A stretch of DNA of 64,000 nucleotides from Sinonovacula constricta (taxonomy: Eukaryota > Mollusca > Bivalvia > Cardiida > Solecurtidae): NCBI GenBank assembly GCA_007844125.1, contig CM017567.1, forward strand, positions 34,027,009 through 34,091,008, written 5' to 3'. Under the pieces are notes generated by a model, which saw nothing but the letters and a program-made list of their open reading frames with translations, was not told where the DNA came from and did not search any database. The position numbers and the translations under genes are program-made. This document shows, piece after piece, positions 1 to 12,650 of the stretch (position 1 is the first letter of the stretch; every line of letters starts with the position of its first letter).

Positions 1-626
1 CGCCAGTGGAAGCTTTCATTAAATGGATTTGACTCTTTCCTTTATGTTTTATTGAGTCTGTATTATAGCATGATATTGTATTTATCTTCAATATCATAAA
101 TACAATTTCTTCCCGATGTTAACATTTTGCAAACATTTTCTCAAAGTTAAATATCTCATTAAGATGAGAAAAGTAACACAACAGCGGGAGAGAACGTATT
201 ATGCAGAATTTAAAGTTCAACTTGTCATTAGTTTTGTTTGACGACAATGTTAATTAGTTCTACAGTAATGTACGACATTCCCCAACTATCAGATTTATTC
301 AGGAATAGGAATAAATTTAACAATGGACGTTTGCAAAATGCTATAAGATACCAATATAGACTCTTTCGGAACTGCCAATTAAAATAATTCCTGTGGGAAC
401 AAGAACAAAATCTATTTATTTGACATATTACGTGCTAAAGAGAGAAGTGGAATGATTGATGGTCTATGTTTTTGCACGCTGAATTTTTATCTGTTCTTCA
501 CTATCTTTTTTGTGCCATTGGAAATTTCATTAAATGGATTTAACGCTTTCCTTTTCGATTTTATGAGTCTGTATTTCAGCGCGGTATGGTATGTATCTTC
601 ATTCTAACGAATGTAATATCTTCCCA
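1..626. repeat. diverged direct repeat, two copies about 512 bp apart
   Basis: The stretch at 1-116 recurs at 513-626. Both copies share the anchor 'ttcattaaatggattt', a 'gagtctgtatt' block and a 'cttccc' end, in the same order and spacing, with scattered substitutions. The left copy begins at or before the window edge. The material between the copies (117-512) shows no clear second copy. It may be a tandem duplication or two fragments of one dispersed repeat; no coding potential is visible. Confidence 0.6.
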
Positions 627-1596
627 CAGTTGTCCTACACAAAGGAGAGTGTTTTTGCATATTTAATAATTAATACTCCATTTTATTTTCGAAATCAGTT
701 TTAATTCATCACGCGTTCTTGATTGGACATCAGTTTTTATTCTGACATCTGAAACAAACAAAAACATGCCAGGAATATACTTCAACGAACAGTAGTGGTA
801 TTCGTATAGTTAATACTGTTTGATGGGCTTCATATTTTTCTGTAAAGACGGAAATGTTAAAATTGATGGTATGTAGAAATAAATGTGTCGAACTTTAATT
901 TGTTACCATCATGACTAATGATAAATGTATCTACTTCGCGCTCCTACTTGTCTTGTTTGTGCGTGTAACTTGGTTATAATTGTGAAAAATGCTTACCCCT
1001 TAATTATTTTTAACTAATATTTACATGATGAGATGTACTTCCTTTTAAATAAGCATATATTTTTTACTTCCCAGTAGAAATGCTTTAAAGCAATCAGATT
1101 AAATCGAAATGTTATTACATCCTTAAGCATTTATCAACTAGAATTATAAATTTTGCAGACTAAATTAAGTAAAGACAATAACTTTTACATTTTAGAAATA
1201 ATTTATATATTTTGATTTAAGGCATTATTTTAAATCCTACGGTTTTCACAAACATATCTGATTACTCATTTCTAGGCTAAAGAACACGTTTTTTGTCCGT
1301 TGTTCAAAATATTTATTTTCAGGCTCATAACTGAAACTATGAACAAGTTTCATAATAAATGTATATGTTACTATATATCTTGTTCAAAAGACCAGTGTCA
1401 AGAATTCATATTTGCATGTATTGAAAAGGACAAAAAATACGTGCATTAATACTGACCAAAATGTTTAGTAATGCAATAAATAAACACTGCATAAAACAGA
1501 AATCGGACCGATAAAAGTAGTTATTGAAAAGTCATTTTCAGAAAACTTAGTTTTATCCTTCAATTATAACCATAGTAAGAGGTCAACTTTAAACAC
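627..1596. other. unclassified A+T-rich non-coding DNA
   Basis: No long open frame, RNA gene or recognisable repeat was seen on either strand. Short homopolymer runs only. Confidence 0.5.

Positions 1597-1654
<58 letters not shown>
1597..1654. repeat. (CA)n dinucleotide microsatellite
   Basis: An almost perfect CA run with one interruption near its left end. It lies about 30 bp upstream of an R1 dispersed-repeat copy. Confidence 0.97.
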
Positions 1655-1655
<1 letters not shown>

Positions 1656-1684
1656 TATAGGATAATATTAAATTAGCTTATAAG

Positions 1685-1945
1685 GAAATATGATAAAGTC
1701 CTATGATCATTGCAACATGTACCAAAATTGTAAAAGGCACAGGCCAAAGGTGTTTACCTTCAAGCCAAATTTGAAAGCAAGAACAAATGTGTAAAAGAAT
1801 AATTAAATTATCTGAGGCAAATCCAAGGGTAACTGCTTTGGAACGGTCAGTCGGCAAAGGGGAGCAAATGGGATTCTTTCAGCGGTTTTACAGATCTCTA
1901 ACCTCGCACTTCCTAAGGGGTTTCTCAAAGCAAGCAATGTTAGAG
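1685..1945 (+). repeat. dispersed repeat family R1, copy a
   Basis: R1 is a name used here for a sequence found about ten times in this window. In plus orientation it has a head ('aaagtcctatga', then 'accaaaa'), a middle with 'ggcacaggccaaaggt' and 'gaacaaatgtgt', a core 'ttggaacggtcagtcggcaa', and an end 'cctcgcacttccta'. In better copies the core forms an inverted repeat CAGTCGG...CCGACTG; here the right arm has decayed. There is no open frame shared between copies. It is probably a non-autonomous mobile element, but no terminal repeats or target duplications were identified for this copy, so the class is unknown. Confidence 0.75.
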
Positions 1946-3770
1946 GTGGGAGGCTATCGAAAATGAAAATGGTCCGTGGATGTTTTAAACAAAAACAGTC
2001 TCTTTTCTGCGTGCTGTGTTGCGAATTAACTATAACTTATGAAAACTGCTAAAAGATAATGTAAAATATTTGACTGATGAGAATAACTTTCTTTCTGTAC
2101 AGAAGAGTTACAATGATTTCTGTCTGAGATTTATTAGCAATTAGCTATGTTAGATGCATGGAAGGATAAATAACACCGTATTGCACCAAGGAACGTCAAT
2201 AAAGTGCGGTTTATCACAGTACAAAGCCTTATTATTTCTCTCTTTACATCCTTTGTATTAAAACAAAATTAACCTTGAAGATAATGAAATTGCATGTTGT
2301 TAATAACAACGAAATTATTTATAGACCTATTACTAGGAGACAAGACAATTAAATGTTAGTTATATTTTTGGGGTGTCATATCGCATTGTGACAGTGCATA
2401 CAATTACTATTGTACCAATTCTAGATTCTAGATAGGTCACTTTGACATAATAATTGTACCAGAGTAAGTGAACACCGTTGGTCTGCAAAAAGAGAGAAAA
2501 AATTGTGCGACGGTTATAGAAAATTAAAAAAAAAGATATTGTTCATGCCATTAAACTTTATAAACAAATTATATCGATGATGCTTATCAAGTTTAAGTCT
2601 TTAATTGACAATATTGTGGATTATCCCCTTTATTTCGTTTTTATCAAGGGACAGAATATACACAGTAAAATACATTCCAATGATAAAAAGGATATGTGCA
2701 AAATAAATATTTCTCCACATTCATCAAAAAATAATGACAATTTACATTTGATAATAACAGCATACAATAATGTTCAAGCCAGCCCTGCTAATCTTATTAC
2801 AGAGCATTTTAACGGTAAAGGACAGTTTTGATTTATTATTGTTACATGTATTAAATTCGTATTACTTAATATACATGAAACTATTGCTGCAAACGAAGTT
2901 TGCTGAGCTTGCTTCATTTGGTCATATGTAAAGGCCTGCTATGTCGATTTAGTAGTTATGAAGTGAGACTAAGCTTGCAATCTTAACAACTTTAGTGCAA
3001 GGCCGTTCAATATGCTTAAAATGTAGGATAAACGTAGCACGAAGCGAATTACCATAAAGGAAGATATTATTTACAATAGTATTGTTGTCTTACATATTTA
3101 CATTAGCACAATCCTTGAAAACCTACTAAAATATTTTGATTTGTTTTAGTTAAGTTATGATCGACGACAAATCTGATGGGTTATTTAATAAAAAATATTG
3201 ATAGTTTTTGTTATTATCTGTTTGTTTCCGTTGTCACACCGACACTATTTAAGTCATATTAGTCACGTCTAGCTAAGTATTGCTACAGGAAAAACCGAAG
3301 CCATACAGTGTATGTATAGGTAGAACGACCGGTGCACCGAAGAACAGATGGATTAGATAAAAGACATACTAACATAATGTAGCAAACCGATGAGGTGATG
3401 AGAAATAGCAAACCGGTCATGACTCCAAGCGTCCATGGCGACATTTAATAGCAGATAACAGAAATATCGTAAAAATAACTTGTTATTGGATATTATTTTG
3501 GGGTAGAATTGGAAAGTGTTGAGTTATAATCTTCATTGTATAAAAGCAGATGCAATTCATTGGTGCGCAGTTTTTATAGAGTTGTTTCTGATGAAAATAA
3601 ACATGCAATATGAAATATTTACCACATTATAGGAAAATGTTATAAAGATGGATACATACTTTTTGCAAACATCAATTCAAGTTCAGAACTTATAGGCATC
3701 AGAAGAATAATTTGTGCCACGGTTTGTTTGTTGGCTACCTAGTTAGTTTGTTACAATTGCCATCGCACCA
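1946..3770. other. unclassified A+T-rich non-coding DNA
   Basis: The only notable open frame, 84 codons at 2577-2831 on the plus strand, has no recognisable domain, signal peptide or membrane segment and the base composition of its surroundings. It is treated as chance. Confidence 0.5.
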
Positions 3771-3904
3771 GTGGTAGTAGTAGTAGTAGTGGTAGTGGTA
3801 GTAGTAGTAGTAGTAGTAGTAGTAATAATAAAAATAATAATAGTTGTAGTAGTAGTAGAAGTAGTAGTAGTAGTAGTAGCAGCAGTAGTAGTAGTAGTAG
3901 TAGT

Positions 3905-3972
<68 letters not shown>

Positions 3973-3994
3973 TATAGTAGTAGTGGTGGTGGTG

Positions 3995-4031
<37 letters not shown>

Positions 4032-4047
4032 CATCATCATAATCATT
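3771..4047. repeat. (TAG)n trinucleotide tract passing into (TTA)n and (TCA)n
   Basis: A trinucleotide array of nearly 280 bp. Most of it is TAG, with interspersed TGG, TAA and AGC variants. It passes through a short GTG run at about 3982-3996 into ATT repeats and a few ATC repeats. On the plus strand the tag frame is full of stops, so it cannot be coding there. Confidence 0.95.
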
Positions 4048-7000
4048 ATTTAACTATCTCAGATCAGCAGACGTGTTATCGCATCTGTCTTCTAACAAAT
4101 TACATATTAACATTAGCAGGGCAATTACAAATGCCATTAATGTTTATCTAAAGGCTACACTCGTACCTTTATTAATTGTTCGCAAACCACAAAAGGCATC
4201 GAAATGTATTAGCCAGACTGAATATTGATTTTAGGACATCATTTTTATTGAAAAATGGAAGTATATATATTACCATCATTCCTTAGACATTCCTTATTCC
4301 CAGGCATCATCACAGGCTAGTCTTTAATTTATATTACCACCTTGTCAATCTGATGAGAGATTAAATACAGTTCCAGTCCATATTGGATGTTGTTATCATT
4401 AGTAGTTAATAGCATGTAAATGTATATTTCAGGACTCAGCATTGCAAACGCTCTTTTATTTACACTTTTAAAGAAAAGATTCATAACAACTGGTTCAATA
4501 ACTAGGACTAAATGCAGTAAAAAAACCTGCTGATAATCCTCAAAGTAAAACAATGTAGTCCTAAAATACGGTAATTACCAGAATAAAACTTGAAAATGAA
4601 TGAAAACAACAACAGCAATCAATAATGTATATCGTTGTCAGAAAAACAAACCTTGAACGACTGGGTGGATATAAATATAACACATAAAACATAAGTTTCA
4701 GCTTTAAGAAGTGATGACTATGATGTGTAAATTATAGGTAGATTAAATGTCTTCAAGTTTAAGAAGGGTATTGTCGTTTTGTTGCCAGAAACTAAGTTTA
4801 GAAAATACACTCAGGTTAAAAAAAAATATATTACAATAATCTAAACGGAAATTTCGAATAACGAGCTATTTAGTGCTGAATTTAGCGCTACAAGTACAGT
4901 GGATGTATATTCGACCGTACATCATTGTATCTCAGTAAAGCAAAGATGGATGGACATTGTCAGAATGAAGAAGCTAAAGCCAGTCGGTTATTCTGTTGAA
5001 GACAGCTCTTAGTGTAATTGGTTAAAAAATAAAAAGGAACTTTTAAAAATAGAATTAAGTCAACTGCTGTCAAAGTTTCAAAAGTTGGCCTAAGCGATTC
5101 ATAAATACATGCAGACTTACCTGCTTTTGTAATCACAACATGCAATTCCACCATACAAAGAATAAGCAAAATGCAAAACATTGAACTATTTTTTACAAAC
5201 AATATGATTTGTCAACGCAGATGGTTAAATGAAGCATTATATATCTTAATCATGTCAATAGATTGCAATAAATGACAACGCATCTTCCTTTTAACATGAT
5301 TACAATATTGTACATAGATATAAGATAATTGTTAACATTGTTTTATCTCAAACATAACCAAAACACGTTATCGCATGTTTCTAAGACAATATTAGAAACC
5401 ATTAAAGTGTTTCTTGGTGAACAACTTCAAAGAGATATGCACTATGTTGTAAATTATCTATCACTTTAGGCTTAAAACATGGTATGTTGCAGTTTCATAA
5501 AGTACTTGCTAACTCCCACATGTTCCTTATAGCAATCATATTTATGATCCATTTTAGGAGGTATTTTGCGATATCCATGAAGGGCGATAAACATGCTTTT
5601 AAAGTAAGAGATAATGTTATGATAAAATGCATGCATTGAATATGCATTTATCTTATTAGGGAAAATTTACTGAAACATATTTAGTACTGAAAGTAAGGGT
5701 TTAGCAAGTATATTCTGCAATGTAAAATAGGTATGAAATAGGTATGTGTTGTTACTGCATGTCTCAGTGTGTGTTACAAAACTCAAAATTTCCTAACAAT
5801 ATGGTCAAATACTTACATCAGCATATCTAGTTATTTATTCATTTATAATCTCATGAGATATAAAGCAGTAATGCACTTAGAACTGACATATTCAATAGTC
5901 AACAAGGATGGTTGGGTGCGTATGTTCTTCTTCTAACAACATTTCAAACCACTTGTTTGTTAATTGCACTACTGGTTTTGTCTGACATTTGCTGCACAGT
6001 AATATGTAGCTAAATGTTAATCAGTCTTGTTGGGAATACATCTGTGACTGAGCACAGGATGATTCTTTATTATGATATTAAATGCATGTAGTTATTATTT
6101 TACAATTGTTCTGATATGTAATAAATATTTTGTGATGAGAATTGTAATGGCTTCTCTAAGAGGTAACTTTTAGCAAATGAGCGGAATATCTCGAGGAAAT
6201 ATGTGGATATTTACTGTTTAATAAAGGCCAATACGTTAGTGATTATTGATTTGATAATTTAAAGGCAAAGCCGTCTCATTTTTCATGAAACAGTAAAGTA
6301 AATTGATACAGACATGAACGTATATTAAATTAGTTAAATGTTTAGATATTAATTTCTAAGTTATACCAATAAAGAAAATGTATTGCATTTTCTTGGACAT
6401 AAATAATTATGTTATATCGTTGTATGTAGACAAACTATTGTATTTAATAAAATTTGTTTCTTTGCTCATCGCGCATGTAACTTAGACTAGTGGTTATATA
6501 TGTATGCAATCCAAACGATGTTCCTGCGATGAGCAAAACAATGAAGATAAACGTAAGGAAATATTGTTTAACAACAACAACAACAACAACTCATCCAAAA
6601 TGGATATGATTAAATCCAAACATTTTGAACTGGGAAGTTTCGAGAAATCAATGAAAAAATGAGTTCTTGTAAAAAAATAAAGTATTATTTTTATGTAGGT
6701 CATAAGTTAGAACTTTGACTTTCAAACCGTTTAGAATCAATGAAAGATGAATATGTATTTTAACATTTAATATCCTTGGCTTTGGTCCCAACTGTGGAAT
6801 TAGACATTTAAAACAAAGCTTAATATAGTTAATCCTAAACATCATGATAAAAGCATGCACACTCATATAAACCACATGCTACAGACTTCGGGGAACGTCT
6901 ACAATCACCACGCACTGGAAAATGAATACATTCACTTTATTTTTTCTAATTTATTAGACTCATTTTGTAGGACCCAACTTAAAAGTGACAAATCAACCTT

Positions 7001-8062
7001 CATGTTTTGTCAGACGCTCTGTGACATAAACACGCTCTAAGCTTATCTTTTCTATACGATTTTTTGGGGGGGGTAATAAACCAAATTCTAAAAGTATAAA
7101 CGTAGATATGTTGTGCAGACAAACTGAATTTCCCTATTGATTAAAATCCCATAACTGTTTAGATCAATGTAGTTTGGACTGCGTTGTTTCTGGCCTCATT
7201 CAATGCTTCCAGATAAAACACCTAAATAAATACTACAATGTAACAACATGGAGAGCTGTGCACTAGAAACCATCTCTGTAGGGTTTTGTACCAGACATTA
7301 TCCCTTCCGAAGTGTTATAGTGTAACCACTAAACTTGGACAATCGCTTTATTATATTATTTCATGATAACATAACACATATTTTATTTCCCTTTTTACTT
7401 GGTTCTCAGATGTCACATTCGGCTTACTTCATTGTGGTACCAAGGCCACATCTTAAGTGCAAAACATTATTCGGTTTAGGAGTATCTTTATCGGCGCACG
7501 CATTGCTGCTATAAACAAGGTCATAAATGCAGACGTAACACACGAATTGCAATTGTGATAAATGATTTGATTTAAGTGTAAAGTTGCAAACATGTCGTGC
7601 AAAATAATATATAGTTCTTCATTAGGGCGTAAACTTGAATACAATCAGTAGGAATAAATCGTGTTCCCACGTGAATGGCGCTAATTATTCACTCTCAAAC
7701 TATAATCAGTACTTTATTACATTCTTATTGCAGTCTTGAGTAAACAATTTACATGGTTGTACTTGCCGATCCCTATATCAGTCTGGTATTTCATATTCTG
7801 TAGAATTACTTCATGGCTACTTTATCTTTGCCGTAAATCATACAAAACGAATGCCTTTAAAGGTACTGGAAATCAGTATATAACAGTTTAACTGTCGTGT
7901 TTTTTGTTAAACAGTTTACCTTCAATGAGGAGTTATTTATGGATTCAAATTATTTAAGAAATGTTGATGTTAAATCAGACACTGTTCCTTCTCTGCTCGA
8001 GTTACTTTAATTATGACATACCAGAGCTCTAAATAATTTATTTTTCAAAGTTGGTATAGAGA
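4048..8062. other. long unclassified A+T-rich interval
   Basis: Four kilobases in which I recognise no gene, RNA or transposon. Several open frames of 60-80 codons occur on both strands (for example 4329-4553 and 4960-5202 minus, 6855-7040 plus), but none carries a domain I recognise and their number is what is expected by chance. Minor features are a (CAA)n tract at about 6570-6590 and a G8 run near 7065. Confidence 0.5.
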
Positions 8063-8074
8063 GGGCGCGCGCGC

Positions 8075-8114
<40 letters not shown>

Positions 8115-8117
8115 CGG
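8063..8117. repeat. (GC)n/(GA)n microsatellite
   Basis: A short GCGCGCGCGC run is followed by GA repeats and ends in G6. An open frame across it on the minus strand reads as a serine/leucine-rich repeat and is an artefact of the repeat. Confidence 0.95.
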
Positions 8118-9059
8118 GGGGTGAAAAAAATCACGGCGTGCAGAATATACGTCGTGCTGCTTAATCGAAACTACTATGCTACAAAATGACGATGACAAAT
8201 AATATTTGATTGACATCGACATGTTTTGGATCTTATTGGTGGGATACGGGAAAAAAAGTGCTCATGGACAATACCAAACACATACATAAAACATCAACAT
8301 TGGCGAAGTTTTCAAAATTCAACAAGGTCGCCTGTTGAATTGAAACATTTAATATTTAACGATGATCGAAGTCTTTTTGATAAATGTGATCTCGTGACGT
8401 TAATTTATGTTTGGTAACATAACGACCAAAACACAGACTGTCGCGAAAAAAGTCAAGCAAACTAGGCATGGTCAGATAATCGTCAATATCACATTGTTTG
8501 ATGGAAACTAAGGTCACTAGAGAAAACGGAAGTCTATGTAGCTGAATGATAGGAACTAAATGTATGTTTAACATTTTGATTACATACTGTAATTTAATTC
8601 AACGTAAGTTCTTATAAACGATATTAAAACATGCTCAATTGAATATGTTACATTATTTACTCACTACTCTGATTGGAACATCACACTGCTTGATAGAGTT
8701 AGATGGTGTATGAATTAATTGGACTAGATATTACCTTAACCGGATAGAAAAACGCTATCCGGATACACACGCGATTTAATTTTATCCGGTTGGCAGGTTT
8801 ACCGTTGACATCCGTTATATGAGGTATATAGAATGTTACTACAATACAATACTTCCAACAGATGGCAAACAAAAATGGACTCGTCGTGACAAGTATGCGT
8901 AAACATTATTAGTTTAAGTCATTTATACCTCTGAATAAAATGAAATCTTAATCAGCAGTTCGTACTCATAACATATTTGTACTGAAAAGAATGGGGCGCC
9001 TATGGCGAAGACATATAGTTGCTTATAGTTCCATCTGATAATTTGCACCGCAAAAGGCT
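8118..9059. other. unclassified non-coding DNA
   Basis: Nothing recognisable. A short local inverted motif, 'ttaaccggatag' and 'ttatccggttgg' at about 8737-8792, sits here without further context. Confidence 0.45.
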
Positions 9060-9440
9060 TCATCTATGAGTCATCTGACAAATGGTTCATGAGCCTGTAC
9101 AAGGCGAATTCTATAACCCATGTCAAGGAACTGGCTGTATGATTTTACAAAGCATTTGACTCCGTCTTTGGGGTTTACATGGCACTTGGCACCATCTGTA
9201 TGGATGCACAAAGCAGATGGCTCCATCTCTAAGTATTTGAAGTTATATTGGCTCCATATTTTCGACAGCAATTTGCTTCTGTAAGCGATAACTATTAAGA
9301 TTGTTCCGTCTATACTACGTGAAAATGGTTTCGATTTTATGCATTTATAAATCCGTCCGGTAGGTTTTTCAGTTTTTGACGCAGTGTCCAACGTCATATG
9401 TAGGCCTTTACAAAGCAGATGGCTCTGTTTTAAATGCATA
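9060..9440 (-). repeat. degenerate internal repeat around a CAAAGCAGATGGCTCC motif
   Basis: Variants of 'acaaagcagatggctcc' occur at 9147-9165, 9208-9226 and 9408-9427, with weaker related words between and before them. The region is open for 152 codons on the minus strand (9071-9529), the longest non-microsatellite open frame here. Its first part lies inside an R1 head, and the rest has no domain I recognise. I read it as a degenerate tandem repeat rather than a gene. Confidence 0.45.
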
Positions 9441-9450
9441 TCGCTCCGTT

Positions 9451-9545
9451 TGGTTTGCATGTGAAATACCTTTGTTCTGTGCCTTTTCGGAGTTTGGTAT
9501 ATGTTGCAATGCTCATAGGACTTTGTCATATATTCTTATTCATGA
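9451..9545 (-). repeat. R1 head fragment, copy b1
   Basis: The 88 bp at 9451-9538 match 10095-10182 with only two mismatches by eye. The match covers the R1 head and the adjoining middle part. Beyond it, toward lower coordinates, the sequence is not R1, so this is a truncated or rearranged copy. The near identity marks the pair as much younger than the other R1 copies. Confidence 0.8.
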
Positions 9546-9944
9546 TCACAACAATGTAACTTGTGCAGTGTGGCGGTCGTAAAAAATCTCCCCGTGCATG
9601 AAATCTATGTTGTCATTTAATTCATCCTATAAGGATTGTAACGTGTATTTCCTTTGATGGACACTGAACTTTGGTTCTTAAATTCCATCTTCACATGAAC
9701 AGGATGCTACAATAATTTATTCGTCTCTGGTCATGTTTGTTCATGATGCAGAAAGTTAATTTTATTTGTGGTCAACCATTTTTGTGTCGTTTTTCAAATC
9801 GAAATAATACCATATTCCTTTTCTGAACACTATGGGGACATTATTTTTCGATGACGTCACTACTTTCGTCATAACGTATAAAATATCAGCGCATGGACAT
9901 TTTGTTTTCAAATAGATCGTTTTTCTCTTTGTTACTTGCATTTG

Positions 9945-10187
9945 AGAAACTCGTCAGGAATTGCGAGGTTAGAGCTCTGTAAAACCGGTTTAAGCACCCC
10001 AGTCGGTCCATATTGCCGACTGACCGTTCCAAGTCGGTAACTGTCGGGTCTTTTCCTTAAATGACTCATCACAAATTTGTTCTTACTTTTCGCTTGGCTT
10101 GCATGTGAAATACCTTTGTTCTGTGCCTTTTCGGAGTTTGGTATATGTTGCAATACTCATAGGACTTTGTCATATATTCTTATACAG
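9945..10187 (-). repeat. dispersed repeat family R1, copy b2 (best preserved)
   Basis: This is the most complete R1 copy in the window, inverted relative to copy a. On the minus strand it runs head, middle, core and end in the family order. The core keeps the inverted repeat: CAGTCGG at 10000-10006 and CCGACTG at 10016-10022, with a 9-bp loop. A 73-codon minus-strand open frame (9932-10153) falls wholly inside it and is not preserved in other copies. Confidence 0.85.
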
Positions 10188-10939
10188 AATAATCAAAGGG
10201 CGATGTTCTTTGTAAAACGATGTCGATAAGTTTTTAACAGCATGTTGTGGAACTTACGATTAATACACAATAATGACATGCTGTGGTGACGTTTGTTTGC
10301 ATCTTTATAAATGAAATAATACGTCTTGAAATAAATTCCTGAAATGCAAATTATGGAAGATTATTTTCTTAATTAAACCCACTAATTTAATATTAAATGT
10401 GTACCTGGCCATTTAAAAATGTTGTCGTCACATTTGGTAGCCGCATACTTTAATCTGACAACTACTTGCAAAGGAAAATACTCGTAAAAATATTGATTAA
10501 ATGTTTGAAAATAGCTTAAACTCCGCTTTTTTGTGCCATTTACGAATCGGAAAATAAAATGATGTAAAGAATGTATAATATTTTGTTTTATCTTTTACGA
10601 GATTGTAAACGGATTGTAGGCTATCTCCACGTATCACTATTTATGTATCTACGCAGTGTTTATCGGTCCAAGAAATATTAATCATTTGCAGATATGTTGC
10701 AAACAGGTTTTCAATTATTTCTACATGTATCTTACTTTCTATATGTCTTATATAACAATACATACAGAAAGCATTATTTGATTTGACAGAGTAAATGCAA
10801 AAAATAAGCCCTTTGTAAAGGGTGTTAAATATCAAACAGATAGACATGCATGTATCATGAAAATGTGTCAATAATGGATGATTATTTTTAAGTTGTGTTT
10901 TATTTCCTATGTTATCTTTTGTTTTGCTTGACCATATTT
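10188..10939. other. unclassified non-coding DNA left of the GATA array
   Basis: A+T-rich, no recognisable gene or repeat. A 76-codon minus-strand open frame (10641-10871) has no supporting feature. Confidence 0.5.
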
Positions 10940-11160
<221 letters not shown>

Positions 11161-12473
11161 GCTAGATAGCTCGCTCGCTCTCTCCTCGCTCGCTCGCTCT
11201 CTCGCTCGCTCGATCTGCTCGCTCGTAGCTCGCTCCTCGCTCGCTCGCTCGCTCTCGCTCGCTCGCTCGCTCGCTCGCTCGCTCGCTCGCTCGCTCGCTC
11301 GCTGCTCGCTCTCGCTCGCTCGCTCGCTCGCTCGCTCTCTCTCTCGCTCGCTCGCTCGCTCGCTCGCTCGCTCGCTCGCTCGCTCGCTGCTCGCTCTCTC
11401 GCTCGCTCTCTCGCTCGCTCGCTCGCTCGCTCTCGCTCGCTCGCTCGCTCGCTCGCTCGCTCGCTCGCTCGCTCGCTCGCTCGCTCGCTCGCTCGCTCGC
11501 TCGCTCTCGCTCGCTCGCTCGCTCGCGCTCGCTCGCTCGCTCGCTCGCGCTCGCTCGCTCGCTCGCTCGCTCGCTCCGCTCGCTCGCTCGCTCGCTCGCT
11601 CGCTCGCTCCGACTCGCTCGCTCGCTCGCTCGCTCGCTCGCTCGCTCGCTCGCTCGCTCGCTCGCTCGTCCTCGCTCGCTCGCTCTGCTCGCTCGCTCGC
11701 TCGCTCGCTCGCTCGCTCGCTCGCTCGCTCGCTCGCTCGCCTCGCTCGCTAGCTCGTCGCTCGCTCGCTCGCTCGCTCCTCGCTCGCTCGCTCGCTCGCT
11801 CGCTCGCTCTCTAGCTCGCTCGCTCGCTCGCTCGCTCGCTCGCTCGCTCGCTCGCTCGCTCGCTCGCTCGCTCGCTAGCTCGCTCGCTCGCTCGCTCGCT
11901 CGCTCGCTCGCTAGCTCGCTCGCTCGCTCGCTCGCTCGCTCGCTCGCTCGCTCGCTCGCTCGCTCGCTCGCTCCTCGCCTCGCTCGCTCGCTCGCTCGCT
12001 CGCTCGCTCGCTCGCTCGCTCGCTCGCTCGCTCGCTCGCTCGCTCGCTCTCGCTCGCTCGCTCGCTCGCTCGCTCGCTCGCTCGCTCGCTCGCTCGCTCG
12101 CTCGCTCGCTCGCTCGCTCGCTCGCTCGCTCGCTCGCCTCGCTCGCTCGCTCGCTCGCTCGCTGCTCGCTCGCTCGCTCGCTCGCTCGCTCGCTCGCTCG
12201 CTCGCTCGCTCGCTCGCTCGCTCGCTCGCTCGCTCGCTCGCTCGCTCGCTCGCTCGCTCGCTCGCTCGCTGCTCGCTGGTCGCTGGCTGGCTGGCTGGCT
12301 GTCTCGCTCGCTCGCTCCTCGCTCGCTCCTCGCTCGCTCGCTCGCTCGCTCGCTCGCTCGCTCGCTCGCTCGCTGCTCGCTCGCTCGCTCGCTCGCTCGC
12401 TCGCTCGCTCGCTCGCTCGCTCGCTGCTCGCTCGCTCGCTCGCTCGCTCGCTCGCTCCTCGCCTCTCTCGCTC
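11161..12473. repeat. giant (GCTC)n tetranucleotide array
   Basis: About 1.3 kb of GCTC (GAGC on the minus strand), with single-base insertions or losses every few tens of units and a short GGCT block near 12287-12300. It is strikingly G+C-rich in an A+T-rich setting. Every frame on the minus strand reads as a Glu-Arg-Ala-Ser cycle, so open frames of several hundred codons (for example 11162-12505) appear automatically. They have no start context, no flanking exon signals and no other composition, and are not called as genes. Confidence 0.97.
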
Positions 12474-12530
12474 GGCCGCAGGCAGGCCGCCCCGACCAGC
12501 AGCACCCGACACGTCAGACAGACCGACAGC
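12474..12530. other. G+C-rich junction between GCTC and right GATA arm
   Basis: A short stretch beginning 'ggccgcaggcaggccgcc' and then passing through CAGA-like words back into GATA. It is the only non-tetranucleotide sequence within the compound array. Confidence 0.7.
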
Positions 12531-12650
12531 AGATAGATAGATAGATCGCTATATAGATAGATAGATAGATAGATAGATCGATAGATAGATATAGATAGAT
12601 AGAGATGTAAGATAGATCATAGATAAGATAGATAGATAGATTAAAGATAG
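12531..12650. repeat. (GATA)n microsatellite, right arm, degenerate
   Basis: GATA repeats with several substitutions and slips, including isolated GATC units. It mirrors the left arm in unit and strand. Confidence 0.93.

Noticed and set aside
3771..4047. CRISPR-like or other spaced repeat array
   Set aside because: It is a simple trinucleotide tract without spacers; no CRISPR-type array occurs in the window.
11162..12505. Open frames of 447 and 233 codons on the minus strand
   Set aside because: They are translations of the GCTC array; all minus frames give the same Glu-Arg-Ala-Ser cycle, with no gene context.
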